From: Clostridiales bacterium
Lineage (GTDB): Bacteria > Bacillota > Clostridia > Oscillospirales > Oscillospiraceae
DNA: 58,958 bases
NCBI GenBank assembly: GCA_019418025.1
Contig: DYCR01000009.1
Location: forward strand, 1 to 58,958
Reading direction: 5' to 3'
Positions 51,376 through 58,958 of the stretch are shown here, in pieces (the stretch's first letter is position 1; each line of letters begins with the position of its first letter). Position numbers and translations under genes: made by a program. The notes beneath the pieces were generated by a model. That model saw only the letters and a program-made list of their open reading frames with translations, was not told the DNA's origin and did not search any database.

Positions 51376-53622
51376 ATGGCAAAGAAGAAACAGGAAACCA
51401 ACAAGAAAAAAGTCTCCACCGACGGGATCATGGGACTGGTGGGCTCCACCGTGGAGCAGCCCATCTCCGAAACCCTGGAGATCAACTATATGCCCTACGC
51501 CATGAGCGTCATCGTGTCCCGTGCGATCCCCGAGATCGACGGGTTCAAGCCTTCTCACCGGAAGCTGCTGTACACCATGTACAAGATGAACCTACTCAAC
51601 GGCAGCCGGACAAAGTCTGCCAACATCGTGGGCCAGACTATGCGCCTGAACCCCCACGGCGATGCCGCCATCTACGAAACCATGGTGCGTCTGGCCCGTG
51701 GCAACGAGACGCTGCTGCACCCCTTTGTGGATTCCAAGGGCAACTTCGGTAAGGTCTACTCCCGGGATATGGCGTACGCTGCCTCCCGTTACACCGAAGC
51801 CAAGCTGGAGCCCATTTGCAGCGAGCTGTTCCGGGACATCGATTCCGACACCGTGGACATGGTAGACAACTACGACGCCACCATGAAAGAGCCTTCCCTG
51901 CTGCCTACCACCTACCCCAATGTTCTGGTTTCTGCAAATCAGGGCATTGCCGTCGGCATGGCAAGCAATATCTGCTCGTTCAATCTGGCCGAGGTCTGCA
52001 AAACCACCATTGCCCTGATCCAGAATCCGGATCACGACATTCTGGAAACCATGCCCGGTCCGGACTTCTCCACCGGCGCAGAGCTTCTTTATGACGAGGC
52101 TCAGGTGCGGGAGATCTACTCCACCGGTCGGGGCAGCTTCCGTCTGCGCTCCAAATGGCGCTACCTCAAGGAGGGCAATCTCATCGAGATCTACGAGATC
52201 CCCTACTCCACCTCCACCGAGGTCATCATGGACAAGGTGGCCGACCTGATCAAGGCCGGAAAGATCAAGGAGATCTCCGACATGCGTGACGAAACGGATC
52301 TGGGCGGTCTGAAGCTGACCATCGACCTGAAGCGCGGCGCAGACCCGGAGAAGCTGATGGCAAAGCTCTTCCGCATGACCCCCCTGCAGGACAGCTTCTC
52401 CTGCAACTTCAACATCCTCATAGCCGGAATGCCCCGGGTCATGGGCGTTGGGGAAATTCTGGAGGAATGGACCGCATGGCGCACCGAGTGTGTCCGCCGG
52501 CGCATCTACTTCCAAGTCCAGAAGAAATCCGACCGTCTGCACCTGCTGAAGGGTCTGGAGCGTATTCTTCTGGACATCGACAAGGCCGTGGACATCATCC
52601 GCAAGACCGAACTGGAGAGCGAGGTCGTCCCCAACCTGATGATCGGCTTCGGCATCGATGAGGTTCAGGCCAACTACGTGGCAGAGATCAAGCTGCGCAA
52701 TATCAACCGGGAATACATCCTCAAGCAGACCCGTGCCATCGAGGAGCTGGAGGACGAGATCGAGCAGCTGCAAGCCACCTTAAAAAGCACCCGCCGCCTG
52801 CAAAAGGTGATCATCGGCGAACTGGAGCAGGTCATCAAGAAATACGGTCAGCCCCGCAAGACGGCACTGGTCTACCAGACCGCTGAGGAAAGCGTGACAC
52901 TGGACGAGGAGGAGGAGATCCCCGATTATCCCGTCCACCTGTTCGTGTCCAAGCAGGGCTACCTGAAAAAAATCACCCCCCAGAGCCTGCGCATGTCCGG
53001 CGACCAAAAATTCAAGGAAGGCGACAGTCTGGACTTCACTCTGGAAACCACCAACCGGGCAGAGCTTTTGGTATTCACCGACCAATTCCAATGCTACAAG
53101 ACCCGTCTTTCCGATTTCGAGGATTCCAAGGCATCGGTACTGGGCGACTATCTGCCCACCAAGCTGGGCATGGAGCAGGGGGAAAACGTCATCAGCGTGG
53201 TGCTACCCGGCGATTACAGCGGCTTTGTGCTGTTCTTCTTTGAAAACGGCAAGGTCGCAAAGGTCCCCATGAGTGCCTACGAAACCAAAACCAACCGCAA
53301 AAAACTCACAGGCGCTTACTCCGATAAGAGCCCCCTGCGGACGATCCTTGCGCTGAACACCGATGAGCAGGTGGTCGCCTACTCCACCGACGGCAGAGCC
53401 CTGATCTTCACCACGGCCCTGCTGATGCCAAAGACCACCCGCTCCACCATCGGCGTAAGCCTCATGTCCCTGCGCAAAAAGGCCAGCTTCGACTCCGCCT
53501 GTCTGCTTTCTGCAAGCAATATCGTCAACGAGGCCCGTTACCGAGCCAAATCGCTGCCCGCTGCCGGTGCGATCCTGAAACCGGAAGAAGCACCCGAGCA
53601 GCAGATCAGCATCCACCTATAA
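51376..53622 (+). CDS. Type IIA topoisomerase subunit A, divergent (GyrA/ParC-like)
   Basis: The DNA-cleaving subunit, 748 residues, 13 bases behind subunit B. The catalytic Arg-Tyr pair is R138-Y139 in AASRYTEAKLEP. Near it, the usual YHPHGDSAVY is LNPHGDAAIY: the first His is Asn92, and the Ser that anchors quinolones is Ala97. The N-terminal RAIPEIDGFKPSHRKLLYTM is one residue shorter than the usual PDVRDGLKPVHRR. The C-terminal beta-pinwheel (about 505-735) is present but has no GyrA-box (QRRGGKG-like), so it looks more ParC-like than gyrase-like. Confidence 0.9.
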   Translation: MAKKKQETNKKKVSTDGIMGLVGSTVEQPISETLEINYMPYAMSVIVSRAIPEIDGFKPSHRKLLYTMYKMNLLNGSRTKSANIVGQTMRLNPHGDAAIYETMVRLARGNETLLHPFVDSKGNFGKVYSRDMAYAASRYTEAKLEPICSELFRDIDSDTVDMVDNYDATMKEPSLLPTTYPNVLVSANQGIAVGMASNICSFNLAEVCKTTIALIQNPDHDILETMPGPDFSTGAELLYDEAQVREIYSTGRGSFRLRSKWRYLKEGNLIEIYEIPYSTSTEVIMDKVADLIKAGKIKEISDMRDETDLGGLKLTIDLKRGADPEKLMAKLFRMTPLQDSFSCNFNILIAGMPRVMGVGEILEEWTAWRTECVRRRIYFQVQKKSDRLHLLKGLERILLDIDKAVDIIRKTELESEVVPNLMIGFGIDEVQANYVAEIKLRNINREYILKQTRAIEELEDEIEQLQATLKSTRRLQKVIIGELEQVIKKYGQPRKTALVYQTAEESVTLDEEEEIPDYPVHLFVSKQGYLKKITPQSLRMSGDQKFKEGDSLDFTLETTNRAELLVFTDQFQCYKTRLSDFEDSKASVLGDYLPTKLGMEQGENVISVVLPGDYSGFVLFFFENGKVAKVPMSAYETKTNRKKLTGAYSDKSPLRTILALNTDEQVVAYSTDGRALIFTTALLMPKTTRSTIGVSLMSLRKKASFDSACLLSASNIVNEARYRAKSLPAAGAILKPEEAPEQQISIHL

Positions 53623-53634
53623 AGGAGGATCTCT

Positions 53635-54498
53635 ATGAAAAACTTCCATTCCAATGCCATATGGGTCGGCAAGATCCTGCTGGGCTGCGCCATTTTTGCG
53701 TTGGCCTTTGACCTGTTTCTGGAGCCGAACGGCTTGAACTCCGGCGGCATCTCCGGTCTTGCCATGATCATCATTGAGCTGGTCCCCATCGGCACCGTGG
53801 GTTTTGTGACTGCCCTGCTGAATCTGCCCCTGTTTTTTGTGGGCGGAAAGAAAATCGGAATGAGGTTTTTCATAGGCTCCCTGATCGGCACCGTATTTCT
53901 GTCTTTGTTTCTGGATCTGTTCACCGTCATCCCCGTCCCTCAGGTGGAGCCTCTGGTCGCCGCCCTCTACGGCGGCGTTCTGGGCGGTGCCGGTCTTGGC
54001 ATCGTGTTCATTTCCAACGCCTCCACCGGCGGCTCGGATATCATTGTCCGGCTGCTGAAGGCCCGCTGCCGCAATATGCCCATCGGCCAGATCTCCTTTG
54101 CCTTTGATCTGGTGGTGGCGGCCCTGACGGGCATCGTCTTTCGGGATGTTTCCAACATGCTTTACAGCCTGATCGCCGTCCTTGCCACCAGTCAGGTGAT
54201 CGATGCCGTGGTCTACCGCTTCGATTATTCCAAGGTGGCCCTGATCATCAGCAAGGAGCATACCGCCATCGCCGAGGCCATCTGCCAGAAGCTTGAGCGG
54301 GGCGTGACCTATCTGTACGGACAGGGGCACTACTCTCAGCAGGACACAAAGGTGATCCTGACCGCCGTGAAAAAAAGGCAGCTGGCCGAACTGAAGGAAC
54401 TGGTGGTGTCCATCGATCCAAACGCCTTCATCATCGTGCAGGAGGCCCATCAGGTACTGGGGGACGGCTTTGCACGCTACTCCCACAATTCTCTTTGA
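53635..54498 (+). CDS. YitT family membrane protein (DUF161/DUF2179)
   Basis: A 287-residue protein. Five to six membrane segments (about 8-170) with the family motifs FDLFLEPNGLNSGGISGLAM and ISNASTGGSDIIVRLL, then the cytoplasmic DUF2179 domain (about 205-280, with SKVALIISKEHTAIAEAICQ, ERGVTYLYGQGHYSQQDTKV). YitT proteins are widespread in Firmicutes, and no transport substrate is established. The ATG is 13 bases after subunit A with AAAGGAGG before it, so it belongs to the topoisomerase operon. Confidence 0.93.
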   Translation: MKNFHSNAIWVGKILLGCAIFALAFDLFLEPNGLNSGGISGLAMIIIELVPIGTVGFVTALLNLPLFFVGGKKIGMRFFIGSLIGTVFLSLFLDLFTVIPVPQVEPLVAALYGGVLGGAGLGIVFISNASTGGSDIIVRLLKARCRNMPIGQISFAFDLVVAALTGIVFRDVSNMLYSLIAVLATSQVIDAVVYRFDYSKVALIISKEHTAIAEAICQKLERGVTYLYGQGHYSQQDTKVILTAVKKRQLAELKELVVSIDPNAFIIVQEAHQVLGDGFARYSHNSL

Positions 54499-54516
54499 CC
54501 GAAAGGATGTGACCGT

Positions 54517-55650
54517 TTGAAACGTGCCCTTGTGCTGACGCTCCTGATATCCGCTATCCTTACCTCCCTGACCGGCTGCAACTGGATGGACGGCAGCTAT
54601 GTCTCCGTGACCCCCCATCAGGTGGGATACTCCGATGAGGAGGACACCATGATGATCTCTGATTTTATCGATCTGAGAAGCGCCGTGATCGGCATGATCG
54701 ACAGCGGCGAGACAGAAGGCGTCCTTCCCCTGAAGGATTATCTCCAGCAGGATATCCGGGCAGATATGATCCGCGTAAAGGAATACGTGATGTCTACATC
54801 CCCCATCGGCGCATATGCGGTGCAGAGCATCGACTATGAATACGACACCACCGACGACAAAAATACGCTGTCTGTGGAGATCAGCTACCGCCACACAAAG
54901 GCAGAGATCGGCAAGATCCACGCCGTCTACGGTATGGACGGCGCAAAGACCTTTCTTGTGGACACCCTGAATAACCACCGCAAGTCTCTGGTCCTGCTTG
55001 TCACCAGATACGAGGATATGGACATCCATCAATGGATCACAGACTACATCGCCCTCCATCCCGAGATCGTCATGGAAACCCCTCAGGTCTCCATTCAGAC
55101 CTATCCGGAGCAGGGCGAGGCCCGGGTGGTGGAGATCCTGTTCAGCTACCAGAACAGCCGGGATTCCCTGCGCCAGATGCAGAATCAGGTATCCCCGATC
55201 TTCTCCTCTGCCAAGCTGTACGTCAGCACCGAGGTGGATGATCTGACGAAACTGGAGCAGCTTTATACCTTCCTGATGGAGCGGTTCGATTATAAGTACG
55301 AGACGACCCAGACCCCTGCATATTCTCTGCTTTACTCCGGCGTGGGGGACAGCAAGGCCTTCGCCGAGGTTTATGCCGCCATGTGCAGACAGATCGGTGT
55401 GGAGTGCAGCGTAGTCCCCGGAACCTATCAGGAGCAGAGCCGGTACTGGAACCTCATACAGCTGGATGGTATTTTCTACCACGTGGATCTGCTGCAATCA
55501 GAGCAATTAGGCAGCCTTCAGCTCATGGAGCATGAAGAAATGTCCGAATACCAGTGGGATCAGTCTCTCTATCCCCCCAGCGGCACTCCGGTGCCCTACC
55601 GCCCCGGTCCCTCGGGTGGCACCTCCCACCAACATTCGGAAAAATCATAA
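54517..55650 (+). CDS. Lipoprotein with a degenerate transglutaminase-like domain
   Basis: A 377-residue exported lipoprotein. Signal peptide with lipobox SLTGC (Cys near residue 21). The C-terminal part (about 245-335) has the spacing of a transglutaminase core: GVGDSKAFAEVYAAMCRQIG, then RYWNLIQLDGIFYHVDLL. The catalytic Cys is replaced (GDSKA where active members have G-x-C) and the His before WN is Tyr; only the Asp of VDLL remains. It is probably a binding rather than catalytic domain. The tail is rich in Pro, Gly, Ser and His. TTG start behind AAAGGATG. Last gene of the topoisomerase operon. Confidence 0.78.
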   Translation: MKRALVLTLLISAILTSLTGCNWMDGSYVSVTPHQVGYSDEEDTMMISDFIDLRSAVIGMIDSGETEGVLPLKDYLQQDIRADMIRVKEYVMSTSPIGAYAVQSIDYEYDTTDDKNTLSVEISYRHTKAEIGKIHAVYGMDGAKTFLVDTLNNHRKSLVLLVTRYEDMDIHQWITDYIALHPEIVMETPQVSIQTYPEQGEARVVEILFSYQNSRDSLRQMQNQVSPIFSSAKLYVSTEVDDLTKLEQLYTFLMERFDYKYETTQTPAYSLLYSGVGDSKAFAEVYAAMCRQIGVECSVVPGTYQEQSRYWNLIQLDGIFYHVDLLQSEQLGSLQLMEHEEMSEYQWDQSLYPPSGTPVPYRPGPSGGTSHQHSEKS

Positions 55651-55657
55651 ACGATAA

Positions 55658-55699
55658 CCGCCCCGAGTGGTACAGCTGTACCACTCGGGGCGGTTTTTT
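55658..55699. terminator. Strong terminator after the lipoprotein gene
   Basis: A near-perfect palindrome: CCGCCCCGAGTGGTACAG pairs with CTGTACCACTCGGGGCGG, followed by TTTTTT. Confidence 0.92.
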
Positions 55700-55763
55700 G
55701 CCGCGGTCCCAAGCTTGGGGCCGCCCTTTTCATTTATATGGTTTTTTCAGGCCGATGCCGTGC

Positions 55764-57560
55764 TTATCTGCGCACCACGGGAGCGCAGGCCTCCTTCAGC
55801 CACTGAGCCTCTTGCTGACTCAGTCTGCCGCTCAGCTCCCGATAGACCATCTCATGGTAGCCATTCAGCCAAGCCAGCTCCTCATCGGTCATATCCTCCA
55901 CGATCAGGGGGCGGGTGTCAATGGGGCAGTAGGTGAAGGCTTCAAATCCATAGAAATCGCCGTACTCCGTCCGGCAGACCGGAACACACAGCAGCTCATT
56001 TTCAATGCGGATGCCCAGCTTGCCCTCTTCGTACAGTCCCGGCTCATCCGTCACCGTCATCCCGGGGACAAAGGGTGTGCTGCTCTTAGCCGACAGCCCC
56101 TGAGGCCCCTCATGGATCAGCCCCACGAAGCCGACCCCGTGACCGGTGCCGCAGCGGTAATCCAGTCCCCGCCGCCACATGGGCTCACGGGCCAGAATGT
56201 CGATGTTGCTTCCGGCACTGCCGGACTTGAACACCGCACGTGCCGCGGCAATGTGGCACTTCAGCACCAGTGTATAGGCATCCCGCTCCTCTTCGGTCAG
56301 GGGTCCCACCGCAAAGGTGCGGGTAATGTCCGTGGTGCCGTAGCGGTACTGTCCGCCGCTGTCCACCAGAAGGAAGCCCCGGGCCTGAATGGGTGCGCAG
56401 CTGTCCGGCTTCGGCGCATAGTGCATCATGGCCGCATTGGCCCCATATGCTGCGATGGTTTCAAAGCTTGCCCCAAGGCAGCCCTCCTGCTGCATCCGCA
56501 GACCCAGCAGATAGTCACTGGCCTCCATCTCCGTCCACGGCTCTCCGGACTCCATGCGGCGGCGAAGCTCCCGCTCAAAGCGCACCATTGCCACGCCGTC
56601 TCTGCGGTGCGCCTCCCTCTGGCAGTCCATCTCTGCCTCGTTCTTCACTGCCTTCAGCAGCTGGATCGGGTCACTGTGGGCCGTCAGCGTTACCGCCTTG
56701 TTCTCCTGAAGTCTGCGCAGAACCGACCAGTTGGTGCTGGCAGGCTCGTACAGCAGCTTCTGCTCCTGAGCCATAGAGGCAACATACGCCCCAACGGCAG
56801 AATACAGATGCAGGGTGATGCCCTGTTTCTCCAGCTCGCTGCAAACCTCACGAGGAATCCGGCTGCCGTCGGCAAACAGCTGCACAGCCTCCGGCTCCAC
56901 CAGACAATAGGCAAGGGCAAAGGGCGTGTAGCGGATGTCATCTGCACGAAGGTTCAGCAGCCACGCAACGCTGTCAAGCCGGCAGACCAGCATGGAATCG
57001 GCATGCTGCTGGGCCAGCTTCTCCCGCAGGACCTGAAGCTTCTGGGCAGGGCTCATGCCTGCATGCTCATCGTCCACAAGCCACGCCTCGGTAGCCGGGA
57101 CCGGAGGACGGTCCTCGGTCCACAGCGCCTCAAAGAAATCCTGATCCTTCAGGGTGATCTGCTTTTCTGCGCAGGCCTTTTCCAGTGTTTCCACCTTTGC
57201 CGCGCTGCAGCAGCTCCCGTCCAGAGCCAGAATGCCCTGCTGCGGGAGCTTTTCGGTGAGCCACTGCTCCACTGTGGGGGTACCGGGCTCAGCCATCTTC
57301 ATCAGTGCGATCCCGCTGCCTGCCAGCTCACGCTCAGCCTGAATGAAGTAGCGTCCGTCCGTCCAAAGGGCCGCATCGTCGGCGGTCACGCACAGCGTAC
57401 CGGCAGACCCGGTGAACCCGGACAGCCACGCACGGGTGCGCCAATGGTCCGGCAGATACTCTGACATATGGGGATCACTGGAGGGCACGAACACGCCGTC
57501 CACGCCCGATTTTTTCATTTCCGCACGCAGCGCATGCAGTCTTTGTGTAACTGTCATCAT
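55764..57560 (-). CDS. Xaa-Pro aminopeptidase (aminopeptidase P, M24B)
   Basis: A 598-residue three-domain aminopeptidase P, which releases an N-terminal residue next to proline. Two creatinase-like N-terminal domains (about 1-300, with RAWLSGFTGSAGTLCVTADD and LLNLRADDIRYTPF) precede the pita-bread domain with the dinuclear metal ligands: the Asps of LLVDSGGQYRYGTTDITRTF, the His of CGTGHGVGFVG, and the Glus in DEPGLYEEGKLGIRIENEL. The C-terminal extension (PIDTRPLIVEDMTDEELAWL) is typical of the 600-residue form. The ATG at 57560 has AAGGAG before it; the one at 57581 does not. Confidence 0.96.
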   Translation of the reverse strand: MMTVTQRLHALRAEMKKSGVDGVFVPSSDPHMSEYLPDHWRTRAWLSGFTGSAGTLCVTADDAALWTDGRYFIQAERELAGSGIALMKMAEPGTPTVEQWLTEKLPQQGILALDGSCCSAAKVETLEKACAEKQITLKDQDFFEALWTEDRPPVPATEAWLVDDEHAGMSPAQKLQVLREKLAQQHADSMLVCRLDSVAWLLNLRADDIRYTPFALAYCLVEPEAVQLFADGSRIPREVCSELEKQGITLHLYSAVGAYVASMAQEQKLLYEPASTNWSVLRRLQENKAVTLTAHSDPIQLLKAVKNEAEMDCQREAHRRDGVAMVRFERELRRRMESGEPWTEMEASDYLLGLRMQQEGCLGASFETIAAYGANAAMMHYAPKPDSCAPIQARGFLLVDSGGQYRYGTTDITRTFAVGPLTEEERDAYTLVLKCHIAAARAVFKSGSAGSNIDILAREPMWRRGLDYRCGTGHGVGFVGLIHEGPQGLSAKSSTPFVPGMTVTDEPGLYEEGKLGIRIENELLCVPVCRTEYGDFYGFEAFTYCPIDTRPLIVEDMTDEELAWLNGYHEMVYRELSGRLSQQEAQWLKEACAPVVRR

Positions 57561-57609
57561 TTCACTTCTCCTTATCTGCAATGATATATACCGCGAAGAT
57601 ATTGAACCA

Positions 57610-57637
57610 ATTATAGCACCGACGCCCTCATTATAAA
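57610..57637 (-). promoter_or_regulatory. Probable promoter of the aminopeptidase gene
   Basis: Minus-strand TTTATA (57632-57637), 16 bases, TGCTATAAT with the -10 at 57610-57615. Confidence 0.45.
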
Positions 57638-57695
57638 AGAGAGAAATCGCAAAAATACCCCTGAAAAATTTTTTGGGAATATTAAAAAATATTTA

Positions 57696-57724
57696 TTGAC
57701 ATTCGGAATTATCGATGGTATTAT
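57696..57724 (+). promoter_or_regulatory. Promoter of adhE
   Basis: TTGACA (57696-57701), 17 bases, TATTAT (57719-57724). Confidence 0.8.
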
Positions 57725-57757
57725 ATCGATACTAAATAACCGATACTTAGTTATCGA
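57709..57757 (+). promoter_or_regulatory. Candidate operator repeats at the adhE promoter
   Basis: ATCGAT occurs at 57711-57716 (in the promoter spacer) and 57725-57730 (just after the -10). CGATACT is repeated at 57727 and 57741, 14 bases apart. TCGATACTAA (57726-57735) and TTAGTTATCGA (57747-57757) form an imperfect inverted repeat. The positions suit a repressor. Confidence 0.55.
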
Positions 57758-57779
57758 ATATAGAAAGGTGATTCTGATT

Positions 57780-58958
57780 ATGACTCATTATCCCACTGTT
57801 ACCACCCCCGAAGAACTAACCGAAGTAATGGCACGGTGCCGGAAAGCCCAAGCTCAGTTCGCCACCTATACCCAAGAGCAGGTCGATAAGATCTTTTTGG
57901 CAGCTGCTACCGCCGCCAACAAGGCCAGAATCCCTCTGGCAAAGCAAGCCGTTGCCGAGACCGGCATGGGCGTTGCTGAGGACAAGGTGATCAAGAATCA
58001 CTATGCCGCCGAGTACATCTACAACGCATATAAAGACACCAAGACCTGCGGCGTCATCGAGTCCGATCCCGCCTATGGCATGCAGAAGATCGCAGAGCCC
58101 ATCGGTCTTGTTGCCGCAGTTATCCCCACCACCAACCCCACCTCTACCGCCATCTTCAAGGCGCTGATCTGTCTCAAGACCCGCAACGCTGTCATCTTCA
58201 GCCCCCACCCCAGAGCAAAGGGCTGCACCATCGAGGCTGCAAAGACCGTTCTTGAGGCAGCCGTTGCCGCCGGCGCACCCGAGGGCATCATCGCATGGGT
58301 CGATCAGCCCTCTCTGGAGCTGACCAATCAGGTCATGAAGGAATCCGACCTGATCCTGGCTACCGGCGGCCCCGGCATGGTCCAGGCCGCTTACTCCTCC
58401 GGCAAGCCCGCACTGGGCGTCGGCCCCGGCAACGTCCCCGCAGTCATCGACGAGAGCGCCGATATCCTGCTGGCCGTTTCCTCCGTCATCCACTCCAAGA
58501 CCTTTGACAACGGCATGATCTGTGCCTCTGAGCAGAGCGTCGTGGTCCTCGACAGCATCTACGATCAGGTCAAGGCCGAGTTTAAAAAGCGCGGCTGCTG
58601 CATTCTCACCCCCGAGCAGACCGAGAAGGTCGGCCAGATCATCCTCATCAACGGCGCTGTCAATGCAAAAATCGTGGGTCAGAGCGCCCATACCATCGCC
58701 GCACTGGCAGGTGTCGAGGTCCCCGAGTCCACCAAGATCCTGATCGGTGAGGTCACCAGCACCGATATCTCCGAGCCCTTTGCTCACGAGAAGCTTTCCC
58801 CCGTTCTGGCTATGTACCGGGCAGCTGACTTTGAGGACGCCCTGAACAAGGCTGATACTCTGGTCAAGGACGGCGGCTACGGTCACACCGCCTCCATCTA
58901 TCTGGACGCAGTGGGCCAGAGAGAAAAGCTGGATGCCTTCTCTGCCCGCATGAAGACC
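57780..58958 (+). CDS. adhE: Bifunctional acetaldehyde-CoA/alcohol dehydrogenase AdhE, N-terminal part (cut by window edge)
   Basis: AdhE reduces acetyl-CoA to ethanol in two steps and forms spirosomes. Only the first 393 codons are in the window, all within the aldehyde dehydrogenase half: the EPIGLVAAVIPTTNPTSTAI motif of CoA-acylating enzymes, ATGGPGMVQAAYSSGKPALG, GVGPGNVPAVID, and the catalytic Cys in FDNGMICASEQSVVV. The iron-dependent alcohol dehydrogenase half would follow; a stand-alone acylating aldehyde dehydrogenase is the alternative until that is seen. The ATG at 57780 has AAGGTGAT before it. Confidence 0.9.
   Translation, partial: MTHYPTVTTPEELTEVMARCRKAQAQFATYTQEQVDKIFLAAATAANKARIPLAKQAVAETGMGVAEDKVIKNHYAAEYIYNAYKDTKTCGVIESDPAYGMQKIAEPIGLVAAVIPTTNPTSTAIFKALICLKTRNAVIFSPHPRAKGCTIEAAKTVLEAAVAAGAPEGIIAWVDQPSLELTNQVMKESDLILATGGPGMVQAAYSSGKPALGVGPGNVPAVIDESADILLAVSSVIHSKTFDNGMICASEQSVVVLDSIYDQVKAEFKKRGCCILTPEQTEKVGQIILINGAVNAKIVGQSAHTIAALAGVEVPESTKILIGEVTSTDISEPFAHEKLSPVLAMYRAADFEDALNKADTLVKDGGYGHTASIYLDAVGQREKLDAFSARMKT

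Noticed and set aside
49381..53622. Naming the topoisomerase genes gyrB/gyrA or parE/parC
   Set aside because: No GyrA-box and several changed signatures; without the rest of the genome neither name is safe.
53617..55497. A 626-codon open frame on the minus strand
   Set aside because: Antisense of yitT and the lipoprotein gene; low-complexity composition and no family signature.
55554..57464. A 636-codon open frame on the plus strand
   Set aside because: Antisense of the Xaa-Pro aminopeptidase; it also runs through a strong terminator.
57709..57757. Rex operator at adhE
   Set aside because: No TTGTGA-N4-TCACAA-like sequence is present; the repeats are of CGATA type.

Overview
The window is a chromosomal segment of an anaerobic, endospore-forming Clostridia bacterium, most likely of the Oscillospiraceae (Ruminococcaceae) type. 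Evidence: a gerA-type germination operon, SpoVB, a DUF1292 protein, a 3D-domain cell-wall protein beside rsmA, a T-box in front of thrS, a preQ1 riboswitch in front of queT, bifunctional Rel, HemZ, a Firmicutes-type GalT, and an AdhE at the right edge. The DNA is GC-rich in genes, with AT-rich promoters of the TTGACA-17-TATAAT kind. Genus is not decided from the sequence.

Layout. 31-2820 (-): germination operon gerAA, a miniature gerAC, a short gerAB. 2942-6066 (+): Nudix hydrolase, mnmE, cysteine desulfurase. 6130-7271: second Nudix gene (-), DUF1292 gene (+), tRNA-Val (-). 7377-12669 (-): five-gene surface-glycopolymer operon (polymerase/ligase, GT2, flippase, CDP-glycerol transferase, TagD-like cytidylyltransferase). 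12851-13671 (+): tRNA-Leu and sfsA. 13677-16347 (-): HAD phosphatase, rsmA, 3D/G5 protein. 16789-18899 (+): T-box-controlled thrS that lacks the usual TGS domain. 18937-20435 (-): DUF1934 protein and ddl. 20592-21002 (+): unknown acidic protein. 21044-22405 (-): murC. 22617-27648 (-): MacB-like ABC exporter with two different HlyD adaptors. 27713-29212 (-): a second polymerase/ligase, paralogous to the one in the glycopolymer operon. 29479-39844 (+): a long run recJ, rel, dtd, MBL hydrolase, hemZ, amidohydrolase, spoVB, HU, rqcP. 40131-42838 (-): galK-galT. 43115-47867: opine-dehydrogenase-like enzyme and YfcC transporter (-), divergent from a two-component system (+). 47927-49222 (+): preQ1-I riboswitch/queT and secG. 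49311-55699 (+): an operon with a divergent type IIA topoisomerase pair, a YitT membrane protein and a degenerate transglutaminase-like lipoprotein. 55764-57560 (-): Xaa-Pro aminopeptidase. 57780 to the end (+): adhE, cut by the window edge.

Most of the segment is housekeeping: tRNA modification, peptidoglycan precursors (Ddl, MurC, SpoVB), translation quality control (Dtd, RqcP, ThrS, RsmA) and the stringent response. The least ordinary parts are the topoisomerase-YitT-lipoprotein operon, the opine dehydrogenase/transporter/two-component divergon, the amidohydrolase without expected catalytic residues, the pair of paralogous polymerases, and several structured non-coding stretches (15235-15273, 29234-29288, 39848-40116, 48783-48857, 57709-57757). 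No mobile element, CRISPR array or prophage was seen. Coordinates, starts and motifs were read by eye without database searches.
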